Part shown: positions 1 to 8,635 of the stretch, piece after piece
How the letters are laid out: each line of letters starts with the position of its first letter
Numbering within the stretch: position 1 is the stretch's first letter
Assembly (NCBI RefSeq): GCF_003574355.1
Contig: NZ_QWLB01000015.1
Coordinates: forward strand, 1 to 64,000
Reading direction: 5' to 3'
DNA length: 64,000 nt
Source: Meiothermus granaticius NBRC 107808
GTDB taxonomy: Bacteria; Deinococcota; Deinococci; Deinococcales; Thermaceae
Notes under the pieces: model-generated
The model's input: the letters and a program-made list of their open reading frames with translations, nothing else
Databases searched by the model: none
Told to the model about the DNA's origin: nothing
Position numbers and translations under genes: made by a program

Positions 1-286
1 CCAGCGCCCCCTCCACCCCCTTCAAGCGCTCGCCCAGCCGCCCACGGTAGGCCTCGAGCAGGTGCCAGCCCAGCACCACAGGGTCACGGCACTCCTCCCC
101 CAGGGAGAGCCACACCCCCCCATAGGACGCCAGCAGGGTGGACTTCCCATAGCCGGCCCCTGCGGCCAACACCAGCACCGGGCTCTGGGCGAATCCATGC
201 CGTAAGCGCTGTAGGGCCCGCTCGCGGCGCACCTCTCGAGCGGTGCGCGGGGGCAACAGGTGGGTTTGGGGGACACGGTAGGGCAT
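1..286 (-). CDS. MalT-like ATP-dependent LuxR-family regulator, N-terminal part (runs off the left edge)
   Basis: Reading from the ATG at 286-284 gives an open frame of about 95 codons that continues beyond the window. Near residue 43 it carries a Walker A motif, AGAGYGKSTLL, preceded by a basic, Arg-rich segment and a 'VLVLAAGAGYGKS' strand-loop. This arrangement is seen at the N-terminus of MalT/LuxR 'STAND' ATPase regulators, in which the ATPase precedes TPR repeats and a C-terminal LuxR helix-turn-helix. Only the ATPase start is visible, so the DNA-binding domain and the ligand cannot be judged. It is separated by 57 bp from the convergently ending secreted-protein gene that follows. An SARP/NB-ARC-type protein is an alternative. 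Confidence 0.6.
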   Translation of the reverse strand, partial: MPYRVPQTHLLPPRTAREVRRERALQRLRHGFAQSPVLVLAAGAGYGKSTLLASYGGVWLSLGEECRDPVVLGWHLLEAYRGRLGERLKGVEGAL

Positions 287-343
287 GTTGGTCTAGGGGT
301 CGTAACAGATAAGCCTAGATTACCCCCTCCTTCGTAATCGGTA

Positions 344-1171
344 TCAAACCCCGCACCCCCACTCGAGCACCTTCACAAACTGTCGGCCATTCCAGCGCCA
401 GACCGTGCTACCCACGCCCTCGTGCATCCAGTCTTCGGTGATGATTTCCATCTTGCCGTCGCCGTCCAGGTCGAGGATGGCCCCTATGCGGCGGGTAATC
501 ACCGTGGGCATCCCCTCGGTGCCGTCAAAGGGCTTGTCGAGATGGGTCACATCCAGCACAAAAGTCCGCAGGTCGGTATCGCTGAGCAACTTACGAACCA
601 TCACCAGGCCATAGTCGCCCACCTCCTGGGCGTAGCGCCCCTCGACTCTGCCCTCACCAATCGAGAAGCCCGGTTGATTCGCACTCAGGATCACCTCCTC
701 ACGTCCGTCGCCGTCCAGGTCGGTACGCAGGGCTTGGGTGATGTTAGGAGCCTTCTTTATGTTGAGGCGGGCCAGTTCGGCAGCCACCACCCGACGGTGC
801 GCGGCGGCAGGGGCAAACGAAGTTACCGCCCGCGGCTGGGGGTTCCAGGGCGCCGAGAGGGCATAGGCGGGGTACTGCATGGCGCGGCGCTCGAGCAGCG
901 TCAGGGGCGTTTCCCGGTTCCAGTCGCAGATATCCGGGGTTTTCAACCCTCCAGCCCCCTGGGCCTGGTTGATGCGACCCAGGGGCCCAAACACCTGGTA
1001 GCGCCGGGCCTCGAGGCGGGTTAACTTTTCGGCCTGGATAAAGCGGCCTCCCTGATAAGCCCCCACCACCACGGCATTCCCTGCATCGTTCAGGCGCAGC
1101 AGCACCGCACCTTGCGGGGCTTGCGCCACCGAAAAACCCAGCACCAACACCACGCTCCAGATCTTCTGCAT
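344..1171 (-). CDS. Secreted protein with two DxDGDG calcium-type loops (FG-GAP-like)
   Basis: The 275-residue product starts with a short hydrophobic signal sequence (residues 1-17, ending SVAQA). Two acidic loops, DLDGDGREEV near residue 151 and DLDGDGKMEI near residue 235, are spaced like the calcium-binding loops of FG-GAP/VCBS beta-propeller blades or dockerin-type EF loops. The middle region has no recognised domain. It is probably exported and may bind calcium; no enzyme motif is visible. It lies 27 bp beyond the hsdM stop on the same strand and could be read through from the restriction operon, but has no evident link to it. Confidence 0.7.
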   Translation of the reverse strand: MQKIWSVVLVLGFSVAQAPQGAVLLRLNDAGNAVVVGAYQGGRFIQAEKLTRLEARRYQVFGPLGRINQAQGAGGLKTPDICDWNRETPLTLLERRAMQYPAYALSAPWNPQPRAVTSFAPAAAHRRVVAAELARLNIKKAPNITQALRTDLDGDGREEVILSANQPGFSIGEGRVEGRYAQEVGDYGLVMVRKLLSDTDLRTFVLDVTHLDKPFDGTEGMPTVITRRIGAILDLDGDGKMEIITEDWMHEGVGSTVWRWNGRQFVKVLEWGCGV

Positions 1172-1198
1172 ACGGTCAGGGTAGCAGAGCGGGGTCCG

Positions 1199-2674
1199 CT
1201 AGCCTCGAGCCTCCCCCAGCTCCTCCTCCACGGTGCGGAAGCCTTCTAGGGCGGCCTCGAGGTCGGCGATGATTTCCCGCGCCAGCACCTCCGGCGGGGG
1301 CAGGTTCAGGGAGTCCTCGAGGCCCTTGTCCTTGAGCCAGAAGATGTCCAGGTTGGCCTTGTCGCGGGCGACCAGCTCGTCGTAGCTGAAGCGGCGGAAG
1401 CGTTCGGTTTCTTGGCGCCCGTGGCGGGCCTCGGGGTTGTAACAGGCCAGGAAGTCGGAGAGGTCTTTGTCAGAAAGCGGGTTGGTCTTCAGGGTGAAGT
1501 TGAGGTTGGTGCGGAGGTCGTAGACCCAGAGTTCGCGGGTCCAGGGGGTTTCGCTGGCGGGCCGTTTCTCGAAGAACAGCACATTGGCCTTGACCCCCTG
1601 GGCATAAAAGATGCCGGTAGGCAGGCGCAGCAGGGTATGTACCTCGCAGTCGTGCAGCAGCCGGCGGCGGATGGTCTCGCCGGCCCCGCCCTCGAACAGC
1701 ACGTTATCCGGCAGCACCACCGCGGCCTTGCCGCCAATCTTCAGCACGGTTTTGATGTGCTGCAAGAAGTTGAGCTGCTTGTTGGAGGTGGTGGCGATGA
1801 AGTCGTCGCGCTCGTAGACCACCTTCTCGCGGCTGGCCTTGCCGTTCTCGGTGCTGGTGCTGGCCTCGATGGCGCTCTTCTTGCCAAAGGGCGGGTTAGC
1901 CAGCACCACATCGTAGCGGGTGCCGGGGTCGGCGGCCAGCGAGTCGGCGGCGCGGATGGGGCTGTGCAGGCCGCCGATACCGTGCAGATACATGTTCATG
2001 GCCGCCAGCCGCACCACGCTATCCACGATGTCAACCCCGAACAGGGTGTGCTCGCGCAAAAAGATCTTCTGGTCGCGGTCTAAGGGCAGCCCGGAGAGGT
2101 ATTCGTAGGCCGCCAGCAGGAAGCCCCCCGTGCCGCAGGCGGGGTCGAAGACGGTCTGGCCCGGCTCGAGCCGCAGGGCCTGCACCATGGCCCGGATCAG
2201 GGGCCGGGGGGTGAAATACTGCCCCGCCCCGCCCTTCACGTCCTCGGCGTTTTTTTGCAGCAGGCCCTCGTAAATCTCGCCCTTGATGTCAATATCCAGC
2301 CCCGACCAGTCCTCCGAGTCTATGAGCCCCACCAGGCGCCGCAGCAAGGCGGGCTGAGTGATCTTGTTCTGGGCCTTGTTGAAGATGGTTTGGAGGATGG
2401 TGGCTTGCTGAGCCTCTTTGAGTCGCCCCAGCTCGGCCAGGATGTGCTGGTAGTGCACCTGGAGCGCGTCGCCGTCCAGCCGAACCAGGCTGGCCCAGTT
2501 GTACTCCGGCGGAATCAGGCTGGGCCGCCCCACCGAGGCCGTCTCGTAGTCGAGCTTGAGGAACAGCAGGTAGGTAATTTGTTCGACATAGTCGCCATAC
2601 CCCACGCCTGCATCGCGCAGCACGTGGGCATAGTTCCAAACCTTGCCGATCAGGGAGGAAGCGGGCGTGGACAT
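1199..2674 (-). CDS. hsdM: Type I restriction-modification DNA methyltransferase subunit HsdM
   Basis: The 491-residue protein is the adenine-N6 methyltransferase subunit of a type I system. It carries an N-terminal helical HsdM domain (residues 1-140), then GQYFTPR near 151, SAM-binding motif I DPACGTGGF at 177-185 and catalytic motif IV NPPFG at about 260. Length and motif order are normal for HsdM. HsdM works as M2S with the HsdS specificity subunit and with HsdR for cleavage. It is the last gene of the minus-strand set, separated from hsdS by 725 bp that hold a toxin-antitoxin pair on the opposite strand, so it probably needs its own promoter or read-through beneath the TA genes. Confidence 0.95.
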   Translation of the reverse strand: MSTPASSLIGKVWNYAHVLRDAGVGYGDYVEQITYLLFLKLDYETASVGRPSLIPPEYNWASLVRLDGDALQVHYQHILAELGRLKEAQQATILQTIFNKAQNKITQPALLRRLVGLIDSEDWSGLDIDIKGEIYEGLLQKNAEDVKGGAGQYFTPRPLIRAMVQALRLEPGQTVFDPACGTGGFLLAAYEYLSGLPLDRDQKIFLREHTLFGVDIVDSVVRLAAMNMYLHGIGGLHSPIRAADSLAADPGTRYDVVLANPPFGKKSAIEASTSTENGKASREKVVYERDDFIATTSNKQLNFLQHIKTVLKIGGKAAVVLPDNVLFEGGAGETIRRRLLHDCEVHTLLRLPTGIFYAQGVKANVLFFEKRPASETPWTRELWVYDLRTNLNFTLKTNPLSDKDLSDFLACYNPEARHGRQETERFRRFSYDELVARDKANLDIFWLKDKGLEDSLNLPPPEVLAREIIADLEAALEGFRTVEEELGEARG

Positions 2675-2754
2675 GCTGCTAAAGGATACCGCGCGGGGCC
2701 AAAATGTTGATGGGCGAACCCTCGAGCCCAGCGCGGCTGTGTTAGACTTTTACC

Positions 2755-2967
2755 ATGAAGACGGCGGGCAAAAACACCGCGACCCGCGCCAAAAAGGGGG
2801 CCGGGAAAACCTCCGCGAAGGCCGTGGCAGCCAAGGCTGTAGCCGGTAAGGCCATACCGGCAAAGCCCAAGACTAAACCGGCGCTCACCGACAAGCAGAT
2901 GCGGGCGATGCTGAAGGAAATCCTCGAGGAAAACAAGAGGACTTTTGAAGCCCTAGCCAAGCTCTAG
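2755..2967 (+). CDS. Small Lys/Ala-rich protein, probable antitoxin of the downstream Doc toxin
   Basis: This 70-residue protein ends 4 bp before the doc start, the usual antitoxin-toxin order. Residues 1-42 are a low-complexity Lys/Ala/Thr stretch with repeated KAVAAKAVAGKA-like units, resembling histone H1-like or nucleoid-binding tails. Residues 45-70 form an amphipathic helix (QMRAMLKEILEENKRTFEALAKL) that could occupy the toxin. It does not look like Phd, the usual Doc antitoxin. The antitoxin role rests on position and size; DNA binding by the basic tail is inferred. Confidence 0.55.
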   Translation: MKTAGKNTATRAKKGAGKTSAKAVAAKAVAGKAIPAKPKTKPALTDKQMRAMLKEILEENKRTFEALAKL

Positions 2968-2971
2968 AGCA

Positions 2972-3403
2972 ATGCCCAGAACCTATTACAGATACCGTGG
3001 GAGCAGGTTCCTCACGGTGGCTTCTATTGTTGAGGCTCATGATGAAGTGATAAGCTGGAGCGGCGGAATGCCCGGTATCAAAGACGCAGGTGCGCTCGAA
3101 AGTGCTGCCCTGCGCCCCAGGGCTTCCGCAGGTGGGCAGGATGCCTACCCGACCTTCTTTACCAAGGTCGCGGCGGTAGGCTTCGCCATCGCTCAGGGCC
3201 ACGTGTTCTCCGATGGGAATAAGCGCACTTCCCTTGCCACTATGCTCTGGACCTTACGGGCCAATAGTTACCGGATAACTCCCAGCCAGGACGCAGGCAC
3301 GACGGTCATGGTTTTGGTCGCCACCGGGAACCTCACCATCGAAGGACTGCGCGTGGCCCTGATCCACTGGTGCGGCCTGAACCCCGGAGAGGCCAGCCTC
3401 TAA
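2972..3403 (+). CDS. doc: Doc/Fic-family toxin
   Basis: The 143-residue protein carries the Doc signature GHVFSDGNKRTS at about residues 76-87 (HxFxDGNKR). In Doc-type Fic proteins this is the active-site loop for phosphorylating elongation factor Tu and so stopping translation. The upstream portion (IVEAHDEVISWSGG, then IKDAGALESA) matches the usual Doc start, and the length is close to the 125-150 residues normal for the family. It follows its likely antitoxin by 4 bp. Its TAA overlaps the stop codon of the convergent hsdS gene, so the module is wedged between hsdS and hsdM. Confidence 0.9.
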   Translation: MPRTYYRYRGSRFLTVASIVEAHDEVISWSGGMPGIKDAGALESAALRPRASAGGQDAYPTFFTKVAAVGFAIAQGHVFSDGNKRTSLATMLWTLRANSYRITPSQDAGTTVMVLVATGNLTIEGLRVALIHWCGLNPGEASL

Positions 3404-5037
3404 AGCAGCAGGGCTTGGGCTTTCCTCTTGCCGCTGCCCTTTTTGCCCCCTTCGGCCTGCCGCGCCGCCCGGATGCGTTCCAGCAGCACCGCCGCCGGTT
3501 CGTCCGCCGGGTCTTGCGGCACCAGCCGCCCGCTAAAGGCCTCCCTCAACACCGCCTGCCGCAACCGCTCGGCCCGCTTAAGGCTGGCCCGAATGGCCTC
3601 CTCGGTTTTGTCGGCTTCGGACAGGAGGCGGTCTACTTCCTGAACGATGAAGCTCACCTCCTTAATGTTTGGCAGAACTATACGCAAGCTGGCGACCTTG
3701 GACAAACTCAGGGTGTATAGGCCAGAGGTAGAACTGGCCACACTCATGATAAGTTGTCTACCTAAAAGAGAAAGCAAAAATATTAGCCCCCAACGGTTTA
3801 GGCTCTTTTCAACTAAGCGCACCTTGATGATGTGATTTTGGTGAACACAGGGCTTCACGCTACCATCCCATAACGCGACTCTTCCGATTTGGTCTGGACT
3901 TCCGTTGCCTTCGACAACAAGCAGGTCGCCTGGTTCGAGAAGGGTTCTCTCCAGTTCTTCAGTTTCAATCCCAATAAGTTCAATATCATCAAGCCTAAGT
4001 TCATCAGCGTAAACATTTGCTACACGAAGGTATGGAAGTTTGGTTTCGAGTTTTTCGCGTTTTGGATTCTTAGTTAATCCCCCAGAAATAAATCCAAGTT
4101 GTTCAAGTGAAGTCCACACCCAACCCTCAGGCAGTTCCGGAAGTTCCCTCGAGTCCACCCCTTCGGGTTCCACATAGCGCGCCTTCCACTTGTCGTCTTG
4201 CGGTATTTTGCCCTTGGCTTGCATTTTGGCGAGTTCGGCTTCCTCCCAGCGCTGGCGGCGTTCGGCCAGTATGCGCTTTAGCAGCTCCGAGGCGGGTTCT
4301 AGCTGGCCCTGGTTGGCCTCGCGCCACTCCCGGCTAAGCTCGCCCTCCACCGCCGCCTTCAGCACCGCCTGCCGGTAGCGCTTTAGCTTGGAAAGGGCCG
4401 CCTCGAGGCTCTGCACCGCGCTATCCAACTCGGAAAAAAGGGCCTCGAGTTTCTCGACGATGCGACGTTGCTCCTCGAGGGGTGGAAGAGGTATTGGAAG
4501 CTCACGGATATGGCTCAAGTTAACACGAGGTCTGGTTGTTCCCTTTGTCTCTCCTGCAAAGTGTTTCAACGCAGAGGGCGCATAGTTAATGGCGTACACA
4601 AGAAACTGGTTTGAAATGAAAACATGACTAATACGCAGCCTTACTATGTCAGCAACTATCACTCCACGACCCAAAGATTTTGGACTTAGACACGCCTTAC
4701 CCAGAGGTATCCCTAGTTTCGTTATCAAGACATCTTCTGGTTGAAAGTTGTGGCGCGAGAGTTGTTCCGCCTTTTCGGAGGTGATGAACTTTATTTCTTT
4801 GAAAATAAACTTGTTTCTACTTATGTTCTGCAATCGAACGATGGGAACACCAGCATCTGTGTACTCACTAGCCTTAAGGTTTGACCCAAACGGCCCATCA
4901 ACTATATCAGCGTTTGGGTTAAGACAAACGTCGGCCAATCTAACCCAAGCCCACCCCACTGGCAATTCCTGTTCCTGGATTGCCTCGGCCTCGAGGGGTT
5001 CGGTCATGCTGGGTGTGCCTTCCTTCATTCGGGCCAT
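3400..5037 (-). CDS. hsdS: Type I restriction-modification specificity subunit HsdS
   Basis: The 545-residue protein has the two-half HsdS layout: target-recognition domain 1 (about 20-185) opening with LPVGWAWVRLADVC, a central conserved helix with PLPPLEEQRRIVEKLEALFSE near 190-210, target-recognition domain 2 opening with LPEGWVWTSLEQLG near 310, and a second conserved helix (LKRAERLRQAVLREAFSGRL) near the C-terminus. The two recognition domains set the bipartite DNA target. DNA for both is clearly more AT-rich than the surroundings (about 3640-4110 and 4500-4960), as expected for exchanged recognition domains. An internal ATG at 5007 preceded by AAGGAAGG is a likely alternative, perhaps better, start. 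The stop overlaps that of doc. Confidence 0.93.
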   Translation of the reverse strand: MARMKEGTPSMTEPLEAEAIQEQELPVGWAWVRLADVCLNPNADIVDGPFGSNLKASEYTDAGVPIVRLQNISRNKFIFKEIKFITSEKAEQLSRHNFQPEDVLITKLGIPLGKACLSPKSLGRGVIVADIVRLRISHVFISNQFLVYAINYAPSALKHFAGETKGTTRPRVNLSHIRELPIPLPPLEEQRRIVEKLEALFSELDSAVQSLEAALSKLKRYRQAVLKAAVEGELSREWREANQGQLEPASELLKRILAERRQRWEEAELAKMQAKGKIPQDDKWKARYVEPEGVDSRELPELPEGWVWTSLEQLGFISGGLTKNPKREKLETKLPYLRVANVYADELRLDDIELIGIETEELERTLLEPGDLLVVEGNGSPDQIGRVALWDGSVKPCVHQNHIIKVRLVEKSLNRWGLIFLLSLLGRQLIMSVASSTSGLYTLSLSKVASLRIVLPNIKEVSFIVQEVDRLLSEADKTEEAIRASLKRAERLRQAVLREAFSGRLVPQDPADEPAAVLLERIRAARQAEGGKKGSGKRKAQALLL

Positions 5038-5087
5038 AGCTTACCAATACCGATGATGCTAAGGACTGCACTAACAGTTGTTTTGCT

Positions 5088-5150
5088 TCATCCAGACGGC
5101 AAATCTTGCTGTTCTAGAATCCCTGTCCCCGCCTCGATTACATCGCTCAT
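5088..5150 (-). pseudogene. Truncated second hsdS start (20 codons)
   Basis: An ATG at 5150-5148 overlaps the hepT stop in an ATGA junction. The 20-codon frame ends ...LEQQDLPSG and then TGA. The true hsdS begins ...IQEQELPVGW at the comparable place, so this looks like another HsdS N-terminus that stops exactly where the conserved Trp codon should be. The ATGA coupling suggests that this was once the hsdS start in the operon and that a tandem copy or recombination event replaced it. The match covers only about 10 residues, so chance is not excluded. Confidence 0.4.
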
Positions 5151-5500
5151 GCCTCACCTGTTTTGAGGGTTTCTAGAATGGCCTCCACCGCTACGCGCAG
5201 GGGCTCGAGTTCGTTCTCGACCACGTCCCACAGCACCCGGTCATCGGTGTCGAAGTAGGCGTGAATCAGGATGTCGCGCATCCCAGCGATGAGCTTCCAC
5301 TCGATCTCCGGGCGCAGGTCGCGCACCTCCTGGGGGAGCTCCTTGACCGCTTCCCCGATTACCAAAAAGTTGCGGATGACGGCGTGCAGTACCAGGGCGT
5401 TTTGCGAGAAGGCCGGGTAGTCCAGCCCCTCGGTGAAGGCCTGGATGTACCGGATGGCGCTCAGGATGTCGTTTAGGTACAGCCGGTATCTAGGCGACAC
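5147..5500 (-). CDS. hepT: HepT-like HEPN-domain toxin (DUF86)
   Basis: The 117-residue protein begins with a GTG inside the mntA gene and contains the HEPN RNase/AMPylation-target motif RDILIHAYF at about residues 76-84 (R-x4-H-x-Y), followed by a [16 protein letters not shown] helix typical of DUF86. In known pairs HepT is an mRNA or tRNA-cutting toxin that MntA neutralises by adding AMP to the tyrosine in this motif. It overlaps mntA by 11 bp and is overlapped in turn by the hsdS remnant, so it sits in the middle of the type I operon. Confidence 0.9.
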   Translation of the reverse strand: MSPRYRLYLNDILSAIRYIQAFTEGLDYPAFSQNALVLHAVIRNFLVIGEAVKELPQEVRDLRPEIEWKLIAGMRDILIHAYFDTDDRVLWDVVENELEPLRVAVEAILETLKTGEA

Positions 5501-5777
5501 GCCGCAAATCCCCCTGAATGGCCTGGCGCAGGGCAGGTTTGAGGCTCTGGAAGGTGGCGAGGTCCACCGGCGAGCCCAGCCAGGATTCCAGCAGGAGCTT
5601 GAGCCCCACGAAGCTTTTGAGGGTGTAGTGCTCTAACTCCACCACAAAATCTATGTCGCTCCCCACCTTGGCCTCGCCTCGAGCCACCGAGCCGAAGACG
5701 TATAACCCCTTCAGGCCCAGGGCTTCCAGCTCGGGGCGGTGGGATTCCAGGGTGGTTCGCAGTTCGTCCAGCCGCAT
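5490..5777 (-). CDS. mntA: MntA-like minimal nucleotidyltransferase antitoxin
   Basis: The 95-residue protein is a minimal nucleotidyltransferase. The motif [19 protein letters not shown] at about residues 29-47 supplies the GSxARG phosphate loop and the two metal-binding aspartates (SDID). In this family MntA modifies and silences the partner HepT. It ends ...LRRVA and overlaps hepT by 11 bp, showing translational coupling. It begins 9 bp after the hsdR stop, so hsdR, mntA, hepT and hsdS can share one transcript. Confidence 0.9.
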   Translation of the reverse strand: MRLDELRTTLESHRPELEALGLKGLYVFGSVARGEAKVGSDIDFVVELEHYTLKSFVGLKLLLESWLGSPVDLATFQSLKPALRQAIQGDLRRVA

Positions 5778-5786
5778 GGCCTTAGT

Positions 5787-8513
5787 TTACGCCGCCAGGG
5801 CCTCGGTGAGTTCGTGCATCAGCCGCTCAAGGTCGGGGCCGAACAGCTTACGCGCCCGGTACGACCCGCCCCGGCCCTGGAAAGGGGTCAGGTCGAGGTC
5901 GCTCTCCTCCACGCTCAAAGAGGTGGCGATGTGGTCGGCCATCATCCGCAGCCATTCGGTTTGCTCCTCGGTGAAGCGCCCCGGCTGGCGGGCCAGCCAG
6001 ACCTCGAAGCGTTCGGCCACGGTCTCGGGGTAGGGGCGCAAGAGGGCTTCTTGCTCCAGCGCGAAGCGCACCAGGCTGATCAGGTCGGTGAGGACCCGCT
6101 CGGGCCGCGAACGCCGAACCCGCTCGGGATTCAGGCGCTCAAAGGCCGCCCACAGCACCTCGGGGGTAAGCTGCGGGTTGCTTTGGGCCAGGGCTGCGGC
6201 CAGCTCCTTGACCATCCTGAAGCTGACCCGTTGCTGGGCCTGGGGCTGGTTCAGCAGGATTTGCAGGGCGGTAATCTCGTCCTTGTGCTGCTCGAGGAAC
6301 TGCCGGAAGGTCTGGGTGAGCTTGAGGGCGTGGTGCTGGGCCGGGCCGAAATAGGTGAGCCGGTCCTGGGTCAGGATGTCGAGGGTCTGCACACTGCGTC
6401 GCTGGAGGGCATTCAGGGCCTGGCGCAGCTCGGGGTTGTAGATGGGCGCGGTGGCCTCGTAGACCAGTTGCTCGGCGGCGGCCTTCAGCGCGGCCTCGCT
6501 GGGGTCGGGATGGGTCTGCTGGGCCAGGGCGCGGGCCTGGTCGGGGTCTACAGCGTTCAGCAGGCGGGCGGCCATCTGGTGGAGGTCCAGGCCGCCGCTG
6601 TGGGTGCGGAGGGCCTCGAGGTCGGCGGGGGTGGCCTCCTTGGCCAGGCGGCTCAGGCGGCTGGCCAGCGAGGTCAGGTTGGCCTCGGTGTGCTCGCCCA
6701 TCACGATGCGCTCCATCAGCTTGTCGAAGGGCACGCTCTTTTTGCGCTCCAGGGGCTGGCTTTCTTCCTTGAAGCTCTCGGTCACGCCCACCGCGTCCAC
6801 CAGCACAAAGTGGGTCTTGTGCCGGGCGTCGGCGCTTACGGATTGCAGGTCGCTGGGGTCAATGCTGCGGGTGCCGCGCCCCTTCATCTGCTCGTAGTAA
6901 ATTTTGGACTTCACATCGCGCATGAACAGCAGGCACTCCAGCGGCTTGATGTCGGTGCCGGTGCTGATCATGTCCACCGTCACCGCGATGCGCGGGTAGT
7001 AGGCGGTGCGGAAGTCCTTGATGAGCTGCTCGGGGTTGTCGGCGCTGTAGGTGATCTTCTTGGCGAAGTCGTTGCCCTTGCCAAACTCCTCGCGCACGAT
7101 GTTCACAAGGTCCTCGGCGTGGCTGTCGTCCTTGGCGAAGATCAGGGTCTTGGGCACCTCCTGACGGCCTGGGAAGAGGTCGGTGAACAACCGGTCGCGG
7201 AAGGTGCGGATGACGGTGCGAATCTGGTCTACCGCCACCACCGCCCGGTCGAGCTCGCTGGCCGTGTAAACCAGATCCTCGTCCATGCCCTCCCAGCGCA
7301 CCTCGCGGGTGGCCTTGTCGCGCTTGCCCAGCAGGTACTCGGGGCTGGCCTCGAGGCGGGCCCCGCCCTCGCCCACCTCGGTACGGATGCGGTACACGTC
7401 GAAGCCCACGTTCACCCCCTCGGCCACCGAGCGCTCGTAGGAATACTCCGAGACCAGGTTGCGGTTGAAAAAGCCGAAGGTGAGCTTGCTGGGGGTGGCG
7501 GTCAGGCCCACGATAAAGGCGTCGAAGTACTCGAGCACCTGCTTCCAGGTCTTGTAGATGCTGCGGTGGCACTCGTCCACAATGATGAGATCGAAGTATT
7601 CCGGCGGCAGGGTGGGCGAATACTCCACCGGGATCACCTCGTCTCCCATCCCCACCTCGTAGGCCGATGCCTCCTCGCCCGCCGGGTCATAGTTTGGCTC
7701 GCCTTTGAGCATCGAGTACAGGCGCTGGATGGTGGTGATGGTAACCTTGGCCTCGGGGTCGAGGCGGTTGCTGGTCAGGTTTTGCACGTTGTACAGCTCG
7801 GTGAACTTGCGGGGGTCGTCGGGCGGGGTATAGCCCTGGAACTCCCGCAGGGTCTGCCGCCCCAGGTTGCCCCGGTCTACCAGGAACAGGATGCGGCGCA
7901 CCCCGGCGTATTTGATCAGGCGGTAGCTGGCGGTCACGGCGGTGTAGGTCTTGCCCGCCCCGGTAGCCATCTGGATCAGGGCTTTGGGTCTTCCCTGGGC
8001 CAGCGAGGCCTCGAGGCCCTCCACCGCCTCGAGCTGGCAGGCCCGCAGCCCCGCCCTGGCAATGGGGGGCAGCCGCCCCAGCCGCGCCCGCAGGGTCTGG
8101 GTCTGGCGCACCCAGTTCAGCAGGGTTTCGGGGCGATGGAAGCTGAAAACCCGCCTCGAGCGGCTCTCGGGGTCCCGCAGGTCTACAAACTGGGTCTCCT
8201 TGCCGGTGCTCTCGTAGCCGAAGGGCAGCGGGTCGGCGTGGCGTGCCAGCGAAGCGGGCAGCCCCCCCAGGTACCTGCGGGTCTGCTCCGCCACCCCCGA
8301 GAGGGTGGTGCCGGCGGGCTTGGCCTCCACCACCCCGATGGCCTTGCCCTCGGCAAAGAGCAGGTAATCGGCCTCGCCGCCCTCCAGCGGGAACTCCCGC
8401 ACCGCCACCCCCAGGGCGGCCCGGGGGTTCAGGGCTTGGCGGTCCTGGACGGTCCAGCCTGCGGCCCTCAGGGCCTTGTCAATCTCCAGCCGTGCCAGCT
8501 CCTCAGGCGTCAT
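5787..8513 (-). CDS. hsdR: Type I restriction endonuclease and translocase subunit HsdR
   Basis: The 908-residue protein begins with the HsdR nuclease domain, whose catalytic set is D49 (EADYLLF) and E63-x-K65 (GVVEAKP). A superfamily 2 motor follows with Walker A MATGAGKT at 182-189, DECH at 313-316, a TATPSK motif III, and a helicase C half including GRGTRSID. The C-terminus resembles the EcoEI-type HsdR tail. It pulls DNA after HsdS recognition and cuts remotely. It is the first gene of the minus-strand operon and is divergent from lnt, with about 120 bp between the starts for promoters. Confidence 0.95.
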   Translation of the reverse strand: MTPEELARLEIDKALRAAGWTVQDRQALNPRAALGVAVREFPLEGGEADYLLFAEGKAIGVVEAKPAGTTLSGVAEQTRRYLGGLPASLARHADPLPFGYESTGKETQFVDLRDPESRSRRVFSFHRPETLLNWVRQTQTLRARLGRLPPIARAGLRACQLEAVEGLEASLAQGRPKALIQMATGAGKTYTAVTASYRLIKYAGVRRILFLVDRGNLGRQTLREFQGYTPPDDPRKFTELYNVQNLTSNRLDPEAKVTITTIQRLYSMLKGEPNYDPAGEEASAYEVGMGDEVIPVEYSPTLPPEYFDLIIVDECHRSIYKTWKQVLEYFDAFIVGLTATPSKLTFGFFNRNLVSEYSYERSVAEGVNVGFDVYRIRTEVGEGGARLEASPEYLLGKRDKATREVRWEGMDEDLVYTASELDRAVVAVDQIRTVIRTFRDRLFTDLFPGRQEVPKTLIFAKDDSHAEDLVNIVREEFGKGNDFAKKITYSADNPEQLIKDFRTAYYPRIAVTVDMISTGTDIKPLECLLFMRDVKSKIYYEQMKGRGTRSIDPSDLQSVSADARHKTHFVLVDAVGVTESFKEESQPLERKKSVPFDKLMERIVMGEHTEANLTSLASRLSRLAKEATPADLEALRTHSGGLDLHQMAARLLNAVDPDQARALAQQTHPDPSEAALKAAAEQLVYEATAPIYNPELRQALNALQRRSVQTLDILTQDRLTYFGPAQHHALKLTQTFRQFLEQHKDEITALQILLNQPQAQQRVSFRMVKELAAALAQSNPQLTPEVLWAAFERLNPERVRRSRPERVLTDLISLVRFALEQEALLRPYPETVAERFEVWLARQPGRFTEEQTEWLRMMADHIATSLSVEESDLDLTPFQGRGGSYRARKLFGPDLERLMHELTEALAA

Positions 8514-8635
8514 AGCTTGGGTTTCAGTTTACCGAGGGCAGGGCCGGTTTCCGGGTGAGGTTTGAACCTAAGCCTCATCTTGAGGATGGGCTCCCATGTA
8601 AGCCCTCGGTAACGCCCATCGGTTACAAAAAGGGC

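Noticed and set aside
2738-2744. GTTAGAC before the Doc module, as a possible second cassette junction
   Set aside because: No matching inner boxes or palindrome are near it; a single heptamer is expected by chance.
5739-8558. A 939-codon plus-strand frame
   Set aside because: It lies opposite hsdR, has Gly/Leu/His-rich low-complexity translation and no domain; it is a shadow caused by high GC.
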